Positions 8,252 through 16,442 of a stretch of DNA of 64,000 nt are shown here, piece after piece (position 1 is the first letter of the stretch; every line of letters starts with the position of its first letter). This DNA is from Sphingomonas sp. CFBP 8760. GTDB lineage: Bacteria > Pseudomonadota > Alphaproteobacteria > Sphingomonadales > Sphingomonadaceae. The translations under genes were made by a program, and so were the position numbers. Under the pieces are notes generated by a model. The model saw only the letters and a program-made list of their open reading frames with translations. It searched no databases and had not been told where the DNA came from. Location of the stretch: the NCBI RefSeq assembly GCF_014841615.1, contig NZ_JACYUG010000003.1:1-64000 (forward strand), given 5' to 3'.

Positions 8252-9550
8252 GTGACGATCCAGACGGGCATCCGGTTGCTGATGGTCGGCGCGCCGGGCG
8301 GTGAACTGCACCTGGCGGCGGCGATGGCACGCGAGGCGGGGGCCGATGTCGTCCTGGCCGGTGACGCCACCGCCGCGCTGGCCGTCATGCGGCAGCGGTC
8401 GGTCGGGCTGGTGATGTTCGACGTGATGGCCGATATCGCCGGTTTCCTCGCGCGGCTGCGGCTGGAACGCTTCGCGGTGCCGGTGCTGGCGTGCGGGATC
8501 GATGCCCCGGCCGATCGCGCCGTGGCCGCGATCCGTGCGGGCGCGCGCGACTATGTGCCGCTCCCTCCCGATCGCGCGCTGATCGCCGCGGCACTGACCA
8601 TCGCGGCGGCGGCCCCCGCCACCGAGATCGTCGGCGAGGATGCCACGTTCCGTCGTGCGGTGGATTATGCCCGCCGGATCGCGCCGGGCACCATGCCGGT
8701 GCTGATCGCGGGCGAGGCGGGGACGGGCCGGGCGATGCTCGCCCGCGCGATCCATGCCGCCTCCGGTCGTGGCGGTGCCTTCCTGATGGTCGAATGCGGC
8801 GGTGTCGCCGCGCCGATCGTCGAGGCCGAGTTGTTCGGTCATCGCCCGGACGAGCTGCCCGGGGTCGCCACCGCCCGCCTCGGCCGGTTGGAGGAGGCAC
8901 TGGGCGGCACGCTGTTCATCCGCGATATCGATCGCCTGCCCGCCACCGCGCAGGCGCGACTGATGGCGGTGCTGCCGGCGGGGGATGCGGTGCGCCTGAT
9001 CGCCTCCACCACCCGCGATCTGGCCGGGCTGGCGCAGGACGGCGAATTCCGTGCCGATCTCGCCACGCGGCTTTCGGCCACGCAGGTCGTGTTGCCGCCA
9101 CTGCGCGCGCGCGGGCATGATGTCGTGCTGATCGCCCGGCATCTGATCGCGGGGATCGAGGGTGCGCCCGCGCACGGGATCGATCGCGACGCGACACTGC
9201 TGCTCGCCGCCCATCACTGGCCGTGCAACGTGCGCGAACTGGAGGACGTGGTACGCCGCGCCGCCGTGCTCGCCCGCGGTCCCGCCGTCGCCGCCGACGA
9301 TCTGGTGCTGGCGGACGGCAGCCGTCTGAATGCCGCCGCGCCTGTCGGGCGCGAGTGCGAACTGGCGGTCGACAGCCTGATCGGCCGCACCGTCGAGGAT
9401 GTCGAACGCGCACTGATCCTGAAGACGCTGGAGCGGTGCCGCGGCAACCGCACCTCCGCCTCCGGCATCCTCGGCATCTCGGTCCGCACGATGCGCAACA
9501 AGCTGAAGACGTTTATCGAGGCGGGCATTCCCGTCATGCCGGCCGCGTGA
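8252..9550 (+). CDS. flbD: FlbD-family flagellar regulator with degenerate AAA+ core
   Basis: The layout is that of FlbD/NtrC-type activators: receiver-like domain (1-115, IRLLMVGAPGG...MFDVMAD), AAA+ region (about 120-345), and Fis-type DNA-binding helix-turn-helix (GNRTSASGILGISVRTMRNK) near the C-terminus. The key motifs of a sigma-54 activator are missing. Walker A is GEAGTGRA, with Arg for the catalytic Lys. The GAFTGA loop after ELFGH is replaced by RPDELPGV. Walker B reads GTLFIRDI instead of GTLFLDEI. The arginine-bearing segment PPLRAR and the HTH are kept. ATP hydrolysis and sigma-54 opening are therefore unlikely, and a DNA-binding regulator of another kind is inferred. The start is GTG 8252; a TTG at 8243 is too close to AGGAG. 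flhA follows after 11 bases. Confidence 0.85.
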   Translation: MTIQTGIRLLMVGAPGGELHLAAAMAREAGADVVLAGDATAALAVMRQRSVGLVMFDVMADIAGFLARLRLERFAVPVLACGIDAPADRAVAAIRAGARDYVPLPPDRALIAAALTIAAAAPATEIVGEDATFRRAVDYARRIAPGTMPVLIAGEAGTGRAMLARAIHAASGRGGAFLMVECGGVAAPIVEAELFGHRPDELPGVATARLGRLEEALGGTLFIRDIDRLPATAQARLMAVLPAGDAVRLIASTTRDLAGLAQDGEFRADLATRLSATQVVLPPLRARGHDVVLIARHLIAGIEGAPAHGIDRDATLLLAAHHWPCNVRELEDVVRRAAVLARGPAVAADDLVLADGSRLNAAAPVGRECELAVDSLIGRTVEDVERALILKTLERCRGNRTSASGILGISVRTMRNKLKTFIEAGIPVMPAA

Positions 9551-9561
9551 GGAACTGAACG

Positions 9562-11640
9562 ATGGGCGGTATTCTCTCCACTTTCCAGCGCATCGGCGCC
9601 AGCCGCGACATCGCGCTGGCGGTCGGCGTGGTCGCGATCATCGCGATGCTGATCCTGCCGATGCCGGCCTGGATGCTCGACATGGGCCTCGCCCTGTCGA
9701 TCACGCTGTCGATCATGATCCTGATGACCGCGCTGTTCATCGAAAAGCCGCTGCAGCTGTCCGCCTTCCCGACCATCCTGCTCATCTCGACGATGTTGCG
9801 GCTGGGGCTCAACCTCGCCTCCACTCGCCTGATCCTGGCGCACGGCCACGAAGGCTCGCACGCGGCGGGCGGGGTGATCGGCGCGTTCGGGGAGTTCCTG
9901 ATCGGCGGCGATACCGTGATCGGCCTCACGATCTTCGCGATCCTGATCGTCATCAACTTCGTCGTCATCACCAAGGGCGCGGGCCGCATCGCCGAGGTCG
10001 CGGCGCGGTTCAGCCTGGATGCGATGCCCGGCAAGCAGATGGCGATCGACGCCGACCTGAACGCCGGCACGATCGACGAGAAGCAGGCGCGCGAACGCCG
10101 CACCGAGGTGGAGGCCGAAAGCGGCTTCTACGGATCGATGGACGGTGCGTCGAAGTTCGTGAAGGGTGATGCGGTCGCCGCGCTGCTCATCACCGCGATC
10201 AACGTGTTCGTCGGCCTCATCATGGGCGTGCTGGTCCACGGCGTGCCGCTGGCGGAGGCGTTCCACACCTATACGCTGCTGACGGTCGGCGACGGGCTGG
10301 TCAGCCAGGTGCCCGCGCTGATCGTGTCGATCGCCGCCGGCCTGCTCGTCACCAAAGGCGGCGCGGCGGGCAAGACCGGCGTGGCGCTGGGCGAACAGCT
10401 GGGCCGCTATCCCAAGGCGTTCGGGATGGTGTCCCTGATGATGGGTGGCCTTGCCATCCTGCCGGGCCTGCCCTTCATTCCCTTCGCGGTGTTCGCCGGC
10501 GCCACCGGTTGGGCCGCGTGGAAGCTCGACAAGGACGCCAAGGTGCGCGTCGCGCAGGAAAAGGTCGCCGCCGCACAGGCCATCGCTGCCGAGCCGATCC
10601 CGGAGGAGCCGATCAGCCGCACGCTTCAGATCGACGCGATCCGGATCGAGATCGGGTATGCGCTGCTGCCGATCATCAACGATTCGGAGGCCGAACCCCG
10701 GCTCGACGATCAGGTCCGCGCGCTGCGCCGGCAGATGGCGATCGACTACGGCTTCGTGCTGCCGTCGGTCCGCATCATCGACAACATGGCGCTGAAGCCC
10801 AACGAATATGTCGTCCACGTCAAGGAGACGGAGGCCGCGCGCGGTGAAATTCGACTCGACCGGCTGCTCGTCATCAATCCCGGCGGCGATGCCCCCGGCC
10901 TGCCTGGCGAACACACGCGCGAGCCGGTGTTCGGCCTGCCCGCGCTGTGGATCGACCGCAGCCTGCGTGACGAGGCGGGGCTGCGCGGGCTGACCGTGGT
11001 CGACTGCGGCACGATCATCACCACCCACCTGACCGAACTGGTCAAGGACAACATCGCCGACCTGCTGAGCTATACCGAGACGCAGAAGCTGCTGAGCGAC
11101 GTGCACACCGAATCGGAAAAGCTGGTCGCCGACATCATCCCCTCGCGCATCAGCGTGTCGGGCGTGCAGCGCGTGCTCCAGAACCTGCTGGCCGAGGGCG
11201 TATCGATCCGCGACGTGCCGACCATTCTGGAAGGCGTGGCGGAAGCGGCGCCGGTGACGACCAACATCACCCAGATCACCGAGCACGTCCGCGGCCGCCT
11301 GGCCCGCCAGATTTCCGCGCAGCAGACCCGCGACGGCGCGATCCCGATCGTGACGCTGTCGAACGAATGGGACGAGGCGTTCGCCGAGAGCATCGTCGGG
11401 CATGGTGACGAGCGTCAGCTGGCGATGGCGCCGACCAAACTCCACGCGTTCCTGGCGCATGTCCGCGAGACGTTCGACCGGCTGGCGGGGGAGGGGGAGA
11501 TTCCTTGCCTGCTCACCAACCCGTCGATCCGCCCCTTCGTCCGCTCGATCATCGAACGGGTCCGCCCCGCCACCGTCGTGCTGTCGCAGAACGAGGTCCA
11601 CACCCGCGCGCGCATCCGTTCGCTGGGGACGATCGGGTGA
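9562..11640 (+). CDS. flhA: flagellar export gate protein FlhA
   Basis: FlhA is the large membrane subunit of the flagellar type III export gate. The 692-residue protein has about eight membrane segments in the first 310 residues (for example VGVVAIIAMLILPMPAWML). It carries the FHIPEP-family signature RLGLNLASTRLILAHGHEG and the FHIPEP-loop region SLDAMPGKQMAIDADLNAG. A cytoplasmic ring domain follows, ending with the charged tail ...NEVHTRARIRSLGTIG. The length is normal. The ATG follows flbD by 11 bases with GAGGAACTGAACG upstream. The call is secure. Confidence 0.96.
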   Translation: MGGILSTFQRIGASRDIALAVGVVAIIAMLILPMPAWMLDMGLALSITLSIMILMTALFIEKPLQLSAFPTILLISTMLRLGLNLASTRLILAHGHEGSHAAGGVIGAFGEFLIGGDTVIGLTIFAILIVINFVVITKGAGRIAEVAARFSLDAMPGKQMAIDADLNAGTIDEKQARERRTEVEAESGFYGSMDGASKFVKGDAVAALLITAINVFVGLIMGVLVHGVPLAEAFHTYTLLTVGDGLVSQVPALIVSIAAGLLVTKGGAAGKTGVALGEQLGRYPKAFGMVSLMMGGLAILPGLPFIPFAVFAGATGWAAWKLDKDAKVRVAQEKVAAAQAIAAEPIPEEPISRTLQIDAIRIEIGYALLPIINDSEAEPRLDDQVRALRRQMAIDYGFVLPSVRIIDNMALKPNEYVVHVKETEAARGEIRLDRLLVINPGGDAPGLPGEHTREPVFGLPALWIDRSLRDEAGLRGLTVVDCGTIITTHLTELVKDNIADLLSYTETQKLLSDVHTESEKLVADIIPSRISVSGVQRVLQNLLAEGVSIRDVPTILEGVAEAAPVTTNITQITEHVRGRLARQISAQQTRDGAIPIVTLSNEWDEAFAESIVGHGDERQLAMAPTKLHAFLAHVRETFDRLAGEGEIPCLLTNPSIRPFVRSIIERVRPATVVLSQNEVHTRARIRSLGTIG

Positions 11641-11649
11641 GCATTCTTC

Positions 11650-11659
11650 TTCCTATAAT
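11650..11659 (+). promoter_or_regulatory. TTCCTATAAT element between flhA and fliK
   Basis: TTCCTATAAT lies in the 58-base flhA-fliK gap. It matches ten bases of the element in the fliG/FlaEY-like divergent gap (4291-4300). Such AT-rich words are rare here, so a -10 box for fliK is plausible. No matching -35 element is visible 16-18 bases upstream. Confidence 0.35.
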
Positions 11660-11698
11660 GATGCTGGAGGCGACGCCGCCGCCGCCCCGGAGACCCGC

Positions 11699-13753
11699 AT
11701 GATCACGTCCGCCGCGACCGACCCCTTCGCCGCGATCTTCGCGCCGCCGGGCGCCACCGCGCCGACCGGCGATGCGATCGCGACGCCGGGGAGCGGGGTG
11801 TTCGGCACGATGGTCGCCGCGACGCCCGCCACTCCGCCCGTGGCGGCGATCACGTCGCCATCGTTCCGCGGCGCGTTGATGAACGCGACGCTGCCGGTCG
11901 GAGCGCTGGTGTCGACCGGTACGCCCGCCGCGCGCCCGGCGATCGCGACGCTGCCATGGCCGGGTGCATCGCCCGTCACGCCGGCCGGCTCCATGATGTC
12001 GACCGCCATGGTCGCGAACGCCGCGCCGATCGCACCGGCCATGATCCCGGCAGGCGCATCGCCGACAGCCCTCGTTCCGATCGCGACCGCCGAGCCGCTA
12101 CCCGCCTCGGTAGCGCCGACGGTGCCGATGCGGACGGACGATGCGCCGACCTCGCTCCCCCCCGCCATCGTCCGGCCCATGCCGGCCCCCACGCCATCGC
12201 CGGACCTGCGCAGCGCGGTGCTTGTCGCATCGATGCCGGCGGCATGGCCGCCCGCGCCTGCGGGCGTACCGGCGCTGCCGGTCGCAACGCCCACCGTGTC
12301 GGCCTTGCCGACCCCGGCGGGCGTCAGCCCCACCATGCCGCTGGTCGCGGCACCGCAGCCCGACCTTGTGCTGCGGGTCGCTCCCGCTGCCGGCCCGATC
12401 GGGAATGGACCGCTGCCCGCTGCCCCGTTCATCGGTGCAGAACTGCCCAAGTCGTCCAATGCCGCGCCGGTATCCGGTTCGCTATCTGGTGGATCGCGGT
12501 CCGATGTCATTACCCTTGCCGTACCATCAGTAGCCAAAGTCGGGCCTTCCGCATCAGCGAAGCCGGTGCTGACAGCCGCGCCGTTGCCCGATCTCGTCTT
12601 GCGCGCCGATCCCGATGCCGAGCCGGCGCCGGGCGATCCCATGCCTGTGGATGTGCAGCCTGCCGTTGCTCCACAGCCCGTCGATCGCACGGCCACACCG
12701 CTGCCTGCACCGACAACGGCCGGGATCGACGTCACCAAGCCATCTGCTCCGCGCAAACCGGCGATAGCGCCGGCGCCGGCGCCTGAAGTCTTCGCCCCGG
12801 CGCAGGCGTCGCCGGTCGTCGCCCCCGTCGCGGTGAAGGGGCCGGCGACCCCGGCCGATCCCGCGCGGGTCGAGGACGGCGTCCCGGTCGATGCCGAAGA
12901 CACCGATCCGACGTCCACCGACTTGCCGCTGACGATGGCGCTGCCGCCCGTGTTGCCTGACCTGACCACCACGCCGCTGCTGGAAACCGCCACCGCTACG
13001 CCGCACCCGTCTGCCGACACCGATGCGGGTAGCGCCACGCACGGCGCACCGGCGACCGCCCCTGCCACCCCGGTCGCCGCCCCCGCTGCCGGGCAGCCGC
13101 TCGCAACACCCGGCAAGGTCGAGGCATCGCCCGATCGCCCCGCCGCCGTTGCCGCCGTCGGGCTGCGTCCGGTGCGGGAGGAGGCGGCACCCGCTGATCC
13201 AAAGCCGGTGACGGCCGCCACTCCCGATCCCCGTTCCTTCGGCGCGCTGGTCGAGCCGAAGGTCGTCACGTCCGCCCCCGCCCCGGTCGCAGCGGCACCG
13301 GTGCCGGAGGCGCGTGTCGCGGCCGAGCCGGGACGCATGGGGCATGAGATGGCGGTCGCCATCGCCCGCCATACCGCCGAGGGCGGCGGCGAGGCGCTGA
13401 CCGTCCGGCTCAACCCCGCCGAGTTCGGCCGGATCGACGTGACCCTCTCGTTCGACGATCGCGGTACGTTGCGCGCGGTGCTGGCCGCCGAGACCCCGGC
13501 CGCGCTCGATCTGCTGCGCCGCGACAGTGCCGATCTTGGCCGCGCGCTCAGCGATGCCGGGATGCGCACCGACGCGCAGAGCTTTCGCTTCGACACGCGG
13601 CAGGGCGGGGCGGATGCCGGTGGGCAGGGCGCGCAGGGCCAGCCGCGCTGGCAGGCGGCCGCGACCCCGCGCAACGCATCCACGATCACCGACCTGCCCG
13701 AACCCGAATATCGCCCGCTCCGCTCGCGCGGCGGCGTCGACCTGATGGCCTGA
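11699..13753 (+). CDS. fliK: flagellar hook-length control protein FliK
   Basis: FliK is exported during hook assembly, measures hook length and switches export specificity. This 684-residue version is mostly a long Pro/Ala/Val/Thr-rich linker (about 10-540), the expected flexible 'ruler'. The conserved C-terminal Flg_hook domain begins near residue 546 (MAVAIARHTAEGGGEALTVR) and includes the diagnostic LNPAEFGRIDVTLSFDD. The open frame extends far upstream into flhA. The true start is taken as ATG 11699 with GGAG seven bases upstream. It is longer than enterobacterial FliK, which is common for this poorly conserved linker. flgD follows after 11 bases. Confidence 0.9.
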   Translation: MITSAATDPFAAIFAPPGATAPTGDAIATPGSGVFGTMVAATPATPPVAAITSPSFRGALMNATLPVGALVSTGTPAARPAIATLPWPGASPVTPAGSMMSTAMVANAAPIAPAMIPAGASPTALVPIATAEPLPASVAPTVPMRTDDAPTSLPPAIVRPMPAPTPSPDLRSAVLVASMPAAWPPAPAGVPALPVATPTVSALPTPAGVSPTMPLVAAPQPDLVLRVAPAAGPIGNGPLPAAPFIGAELPKSSNAAPVSGSLSGGSRSDVITLAVPSVAKVGPSASAKPVLTAAPLPDLVLRADPDAEPAPGDPMPVDVQPAVAPQPVDRTATPLPAPTTAGIDVTKPSAPRKPAIAPAPAPEVFAPAQASPVVAPVAVKGPATPADPARVEDGVPVDAEDTDPTSTDLPLTMALPPVLPDLTTTPLLETATATPHPSADTDAGSATHGAPATAPATPVAAPAAGQPLATPGKVEASPDRPAAVAAVGLRPVREEAAPADPKPVTAATPDPRSFGALVEPKVVTSAPAPVAAAPVPEARVAAEPGRMGHEMAVAIARHTAEGGGEALTVRLNPAEFGRIDVTLSFDDRGTLRAVLAAETPAALDLLRRDSADLGRALSDAGMRTDAQSFRFDTRQGGADAGGQGAQGQPRWQAAATPRNASTITDLPEPEYRPLRSRGGVDLMA

Positions 13754-13764
13754 AGGATCGAACC

Positions 13765-14436
13765 ATGACCACCACCACTGCCGTCACCGGCACCACGACC
13801 GCCGCGACCGGCACCGCCACCACCCTGTCCAAGGTCGGGGCGGATTTCGACATGTTCCTGAAGCTGCTCGTCACCCAGATGCAGAACCAGGACCCGCTGA
13901 AGCCGATGGATTCGACCGAATACACCCAGCAGCTCGCGCAATATTCGCAGGTCGAACAGACCGTGAAGCAGACGACCGCGCTCAACGACATCCTGTCGCA
14001 GCTGTCCACGCAGAGCCTGACGCAGGCGAACGCGCTGATCGGGCGTGAGGTGGAGTTGGACAGCAACGTCGCCGGCCTGGCCGGGCAGAGCGCGGCGCAA
14101 TGGGGCTATCAGTCCTCCCGCGCGGTCGCCACGATCGAGATGACGGTGAAGGACGCATCGGGCGTCACCATGTCGACCCAGACCGTCGAGGCCAGCGGTA
14201 CGGCCGGCCGGCTGGCTTGGGATGGCACGACGAAATCGGGTGGTACCGCCAAGGACGGTGGCTACACGCTGTCTGCGGTAGGCCGCGACGCGTTCGGCGT
14301 CGAAGTGCCGATGACGCTGACCAGCGTCGGCAAGGTTTCGACGGTGGAGGCGAAGGCCGGTCTGGTGACGCTGGGGGTAAACGGTCTGCAGGTCCCGATG
14401 ACCCGGTTGATCCGGCTGGGCGATGGCGCGGAATGA
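13765..14436 (+). CDS. flgD: flagellar hook capping protein FlgD
   Basis: FlgD caps the growing hook and is needed for hook assembly. The 223-residue protein has the family's defining N-terminal segment FLKLLVTQMQNQDPLKPMD at residues 31-49. The tudor/Ig-like domain follows (AGRLAWDGTTKSGGTAKDGGY is the 'G.W.G....G....G.Y' pattern), and the C-terminus ends VNGLQVPMTRLIRLG. The length and the position after fliK are typical. It is the last flagellar gene on this strand in the window; flgE and later hook genes are not here. Confidence 0.95.
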   Translation: MTTTTAVTGTTTAATGTATTLSKVGADFDMFLKLLVTQMQNQDPLKPMDSTEYTQQLAQYSQVEQTVKQTTALNDILSQLSTQSLTQANALIGREVELDSNVAGLAGQSAAQWGYQSSRAVATIEMTVKDASGVTMSTQTVEASGTAGRLAWDGTTKSGGTAKDGGYTLSAVGRDAFGVEVPMTLTSVGKVSTVEAKAGLVTLGVNGLQVPMTRLIRLGDGAE

Positions 14437-14455
14437 TGGCGATCACACCCAGCCG

Positions 14456-14476
14456 TTGGGTATAATATAGTCAAAA
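14456..14476 (+). promoter_or_regulatory. TATAAT-containing AT-rich island before the ClpP-like gene
   Basis: GGGTATAATATAGTCAAAAA, downstream of flgD, contains TATAAT at 14461-14466. It is the only such island between flgD and the ClpP-like gene. No recognisable -35 box stands 16-18 bases upstream, so the promoter call rests on the -10-like word and position only. Confidence 0.35.
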
Positions 14477-14526
14477 AAGACCAGCCGGGGCCGGAACCCT
14501 GTCCGTGCCGGTCGGTTGCCCGCGGC

Positions 14527-15102
14527 ATGACCAACCAGACCGGCAAGGCCACGCAATATCCGCTTCTCGCGAACCCGCACGTGCAGTTGCACGGACCGGT
14601 GGACGAGGCGATGTACACCAGCTTCAAGACGCAGGTGATCAATGCCCCGGCCGAGGGGCCGCTGGTGGTGTCGGTCACCACGCTGGGCGGCGATCCGGAA
14701 ATGGCGCGTGCGATGGGGGACGGCATCCGCCTGATCCGCGAATATACCGGGCGCGACACGTTGTTCCTGGGCAAGGTCGCGGTCTATTCGGCAGGCGCCA
14801 CGTTCATGTCGGCCTTCCCGGTCGACAGCCGTTTCCTGACGCGGGGCAGCCGCATCATGATCCACGAACGGCAGATGCAATCGACCATCCAGCTCAACGG
14901 ACCGCTCAATACGCTGGAATACACGTTGAAGGCGAAGCTGCACGAGATCGAGGATTCGATTCGTATCCAGAACGAGGGATTCGAGGCGCTGGTCAGCGGA
15001 TCGCAGGTTTCGATGGACGAGCTTCTGGAAAAGGCGCCGTCCAATTGGTATATTGAGGCGGACGAGGCGAAACGCCTGGGGCTCGTGCTCGACGTGATCT
15101 GA
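14527..15102 (+). CDS. ClpP/SppA-fold (S14-like) protease, atypical
   Basis: The 191-residue protein has the ClpP crotonase-like fold. VSVTTLGGDPEMARAMGDGIRLI matches the oxyanion/GG loop region. VYSAGATFMSAFP places a Ser where ClpP has its nucleophile (ASMGA). SRIMIHERQ provides the catalytic His, and the C-terminal ADEAKRLGLVLDVI matches the ClpP ending. The residue aligned with the catalytic Asp appears to be Asn (PSNWYIEADEA). There is no signal peptide. It stands alone between flgD and sdhB, without clpX or clpA nearby. It could be an active variant protease, a scaffold, or an enoyl-hydratase-type relative; the fold is clear and the activity is not. Confidence 0.75.
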   Translation: MTNQTGKATQYPLLANPHVQLHGPVDEAMYTSFKTQVINAPAEGPLVVSVTTLGGDPEMARAMGDGIRLIREYTGRDTLFLGKVAVYSAGATFMSAFPVDSRFLTRGSRIMIHERQMQSTIQLNGPLNTLEYTLKAKLHEIEDSIRIQNEGFEALVSGSQVSMDELLEKAPSNWYIEADEAKRLGLVLDVI

Positions 15103-15184
15103 GTTACCGCGCCGCAACAGGAGGGTTTGCCCGGATCGCGCCCGTGCTGTAACGGCTCGGGCAATCACCTGACGGGAACCCTTC

Positions 15185-15976
15185 ATGGCCGAATTCGCCC
15201 TCCCCAAGAACAGCAAGATCAAGCAGGGCGTCACCCATGCCGCGCCGAGCGCTCCGGCGGAAAAAGGCCGGCTGAAGAAATTCAAGGTCTATCGCTACGA
15301 TCCCGACAGCGGCGAGAACCCCCGCTACGATACGTTCGAGGTCAATCTGGACGAGTGCGGGCCGATGGTGCTCGACGCGCTCATCAAGATGAAGGGGGAG
15401 CAGGACAGTTCGCTCACCTTCCGTCGCTCGTGCCGCGAAGGCATCTGCGGATCGTGTTCGATGAACATCGACGGGCGCAACGGCCTCGCCTGCACCACCG
15501 CGATCGAGGATGTGAAGGGCGAGGTACGTATCACCCCGCTGCCGCATATGGACGTGGTGAAGGATCTGGTGCCGGACTTCACGCACTTCTACGCGCAGTA
15601 CAGTTCGATCAAGCCGTGGTTGCAGACCGTCACGCCGCCGCCCTCGGGCAAGGAGCGGTTGCAGTCGCCGCAGGACCGGCAGAAGCTGGACGGCCTGTAC
15701 GAATGCATCCTCTGCGCGTGCTGCTCGACCTCGTGCCCCAGCTATTGGTGGAATGCCGACAAGTTCCTGGGGCCGGCGATCCTGCTTCAGGCATATCGCT
15801 GGCTGGCGGACAGCCGTGACGAGATGACTGGTGACCGGCTCGACGAGCTGGAGGACCCGTTCCGCCTGTATCGCTGCCACACGATCATGAACTGCGCGAA
15901 CGTCTGCCCCAAGGGGCTGAACCCCGCCAAGGCGATCGCCGAGATCAAGAAAATGGAAGCCGAACGGATCGTCTGA
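15185..15976 (+). CDS. sdhB: succinate dehydrogenase iron-sulfur subunit
   Basis: This is the electron-transfer subunit of complex II (succinate:ubiquinone oxidoreductase), on the cytoplasmic face of the inner membrane. The [2Fe-2S] cysteines are C83, C88, C91 and C103 ([14 protein letters not shown]...LAC). The second and third clusters are carried by [13 protein letters not shown] near 173-185 and [17 protein letters not shown] near 230. The length of 263 residues is normal. sdhC, sdhD and sdhA are not upstream; a ClpP-like gene is. sdhB is thus separated from the rest of its complex in this genome or at least in this window. A TTG-initiated thioesterase gene follows after four bases. Confidence 0.97.
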   Translation: MAEFALPKNSKIKQGVTHAAPSAPAEKGRLKKFKVYRYDPDSGENPRYDTFEVNLDECGPMVLDALIKMKGEQDSSLTFRRSCREGICGSCSMNIDGRNGLACTTAIEDVKGEVRITPLPHMDVVKDLVPDFTHFYAQYSSIKPWLQTVTPPPSGKERLQSPQDRQKLDGLYECILCACCSTSCPSYWWNADKFLGPAILLQAYRWLADSRDEMTGDRLDELEDPFRLYRCHTIMNCANVCPKGLNPAKAIAEIKKMEAERIV

Positions 15977-15980
15977 GGTC

Positions 15981-16442
15981 TTGGACGACCCGTTCAGCGA
16001 TGCTCCCGCCCCCGGCCAGCCGGGCTGGCGGGAGTGGAAGCCGACCGATCCGACGCGCTTCAATGCGGTCATGGGTCCGGTCGTCTATCGGGCGGAAGGC
16101 GCGATCGTCCGGGTCCGGATGACGCCGGGCCGCGAACATTCCAACGTCCGCGATGCGGTCCATGGTGGCGTAACGCTCGCGTTCATCGACATCGCGCTGT
16201 TCGCCGCGGCTCGTGCGTCCGGCACGATCACTACCGGCACCGGCGTGACGCTGGGGCTGGAGACGCAGTTTATCGGCGAAGGCGCGATCGGCGAACCGAT
16301 CGAGGCGCAGGTCGAATTGCTGCGTGAGACCGGCCGATTGCTGTTCCTGCGCGGACTGGTGGTGCAGGGGGATGGAGACCGCCGGATCGCAGCCTTCTCC
16401 GCCATGATCCGCAAGCCTCCGTCGGCCAGAAAGGACCCATGA
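15981..16442 (+). CDS. PaaI-type hotdog thioesterase
   Basis: The 153-residue protein is of the hotdog-fold acyl-CoA thioesterase (4HBT/PaaI) type. The conserved loop and helix read NVRDAVHGGVTLAFIDIALF (HGG preceding the hotdog helix), followed by the VTLGLETQFIGE strand and ...RLLFLRGLVVQGD. No ATG is placed upstream of the domain. The TTG at 15981 follows TGAGG and keeps the expected length. It lies four bases after sdhB, and its TGA overlaps the ATG of zapE (ATGA), so it is probably co-transcribed with both. The substrate is unknown. Confidence 0.8.
   Translation: MDDPFSDAPAPGQPGWREWKPTDPTRFNAVMGPVVYRAEGAIVRVRMTPGREHSNVRDAVHGGVTLAFIDIALFAAARASGTITTGTGVTLGLETQFIGEGAIGEPIEAQVELLRETGRLLFLRGLVVQGDGDRRIAAFSAMIRKPPSARKDP

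Noticed and set aside
9214..11601. Very long open frame antisense to flhA (795 codons)
   Set aside because: The flhA frame is unmistakable. The antisense frame is Arg/His/Asp-rich low-information sequence typical of mirrored GC-rich codon use. The same holds for the long frames antisense to fliK, uvrA and sucA/sucB.
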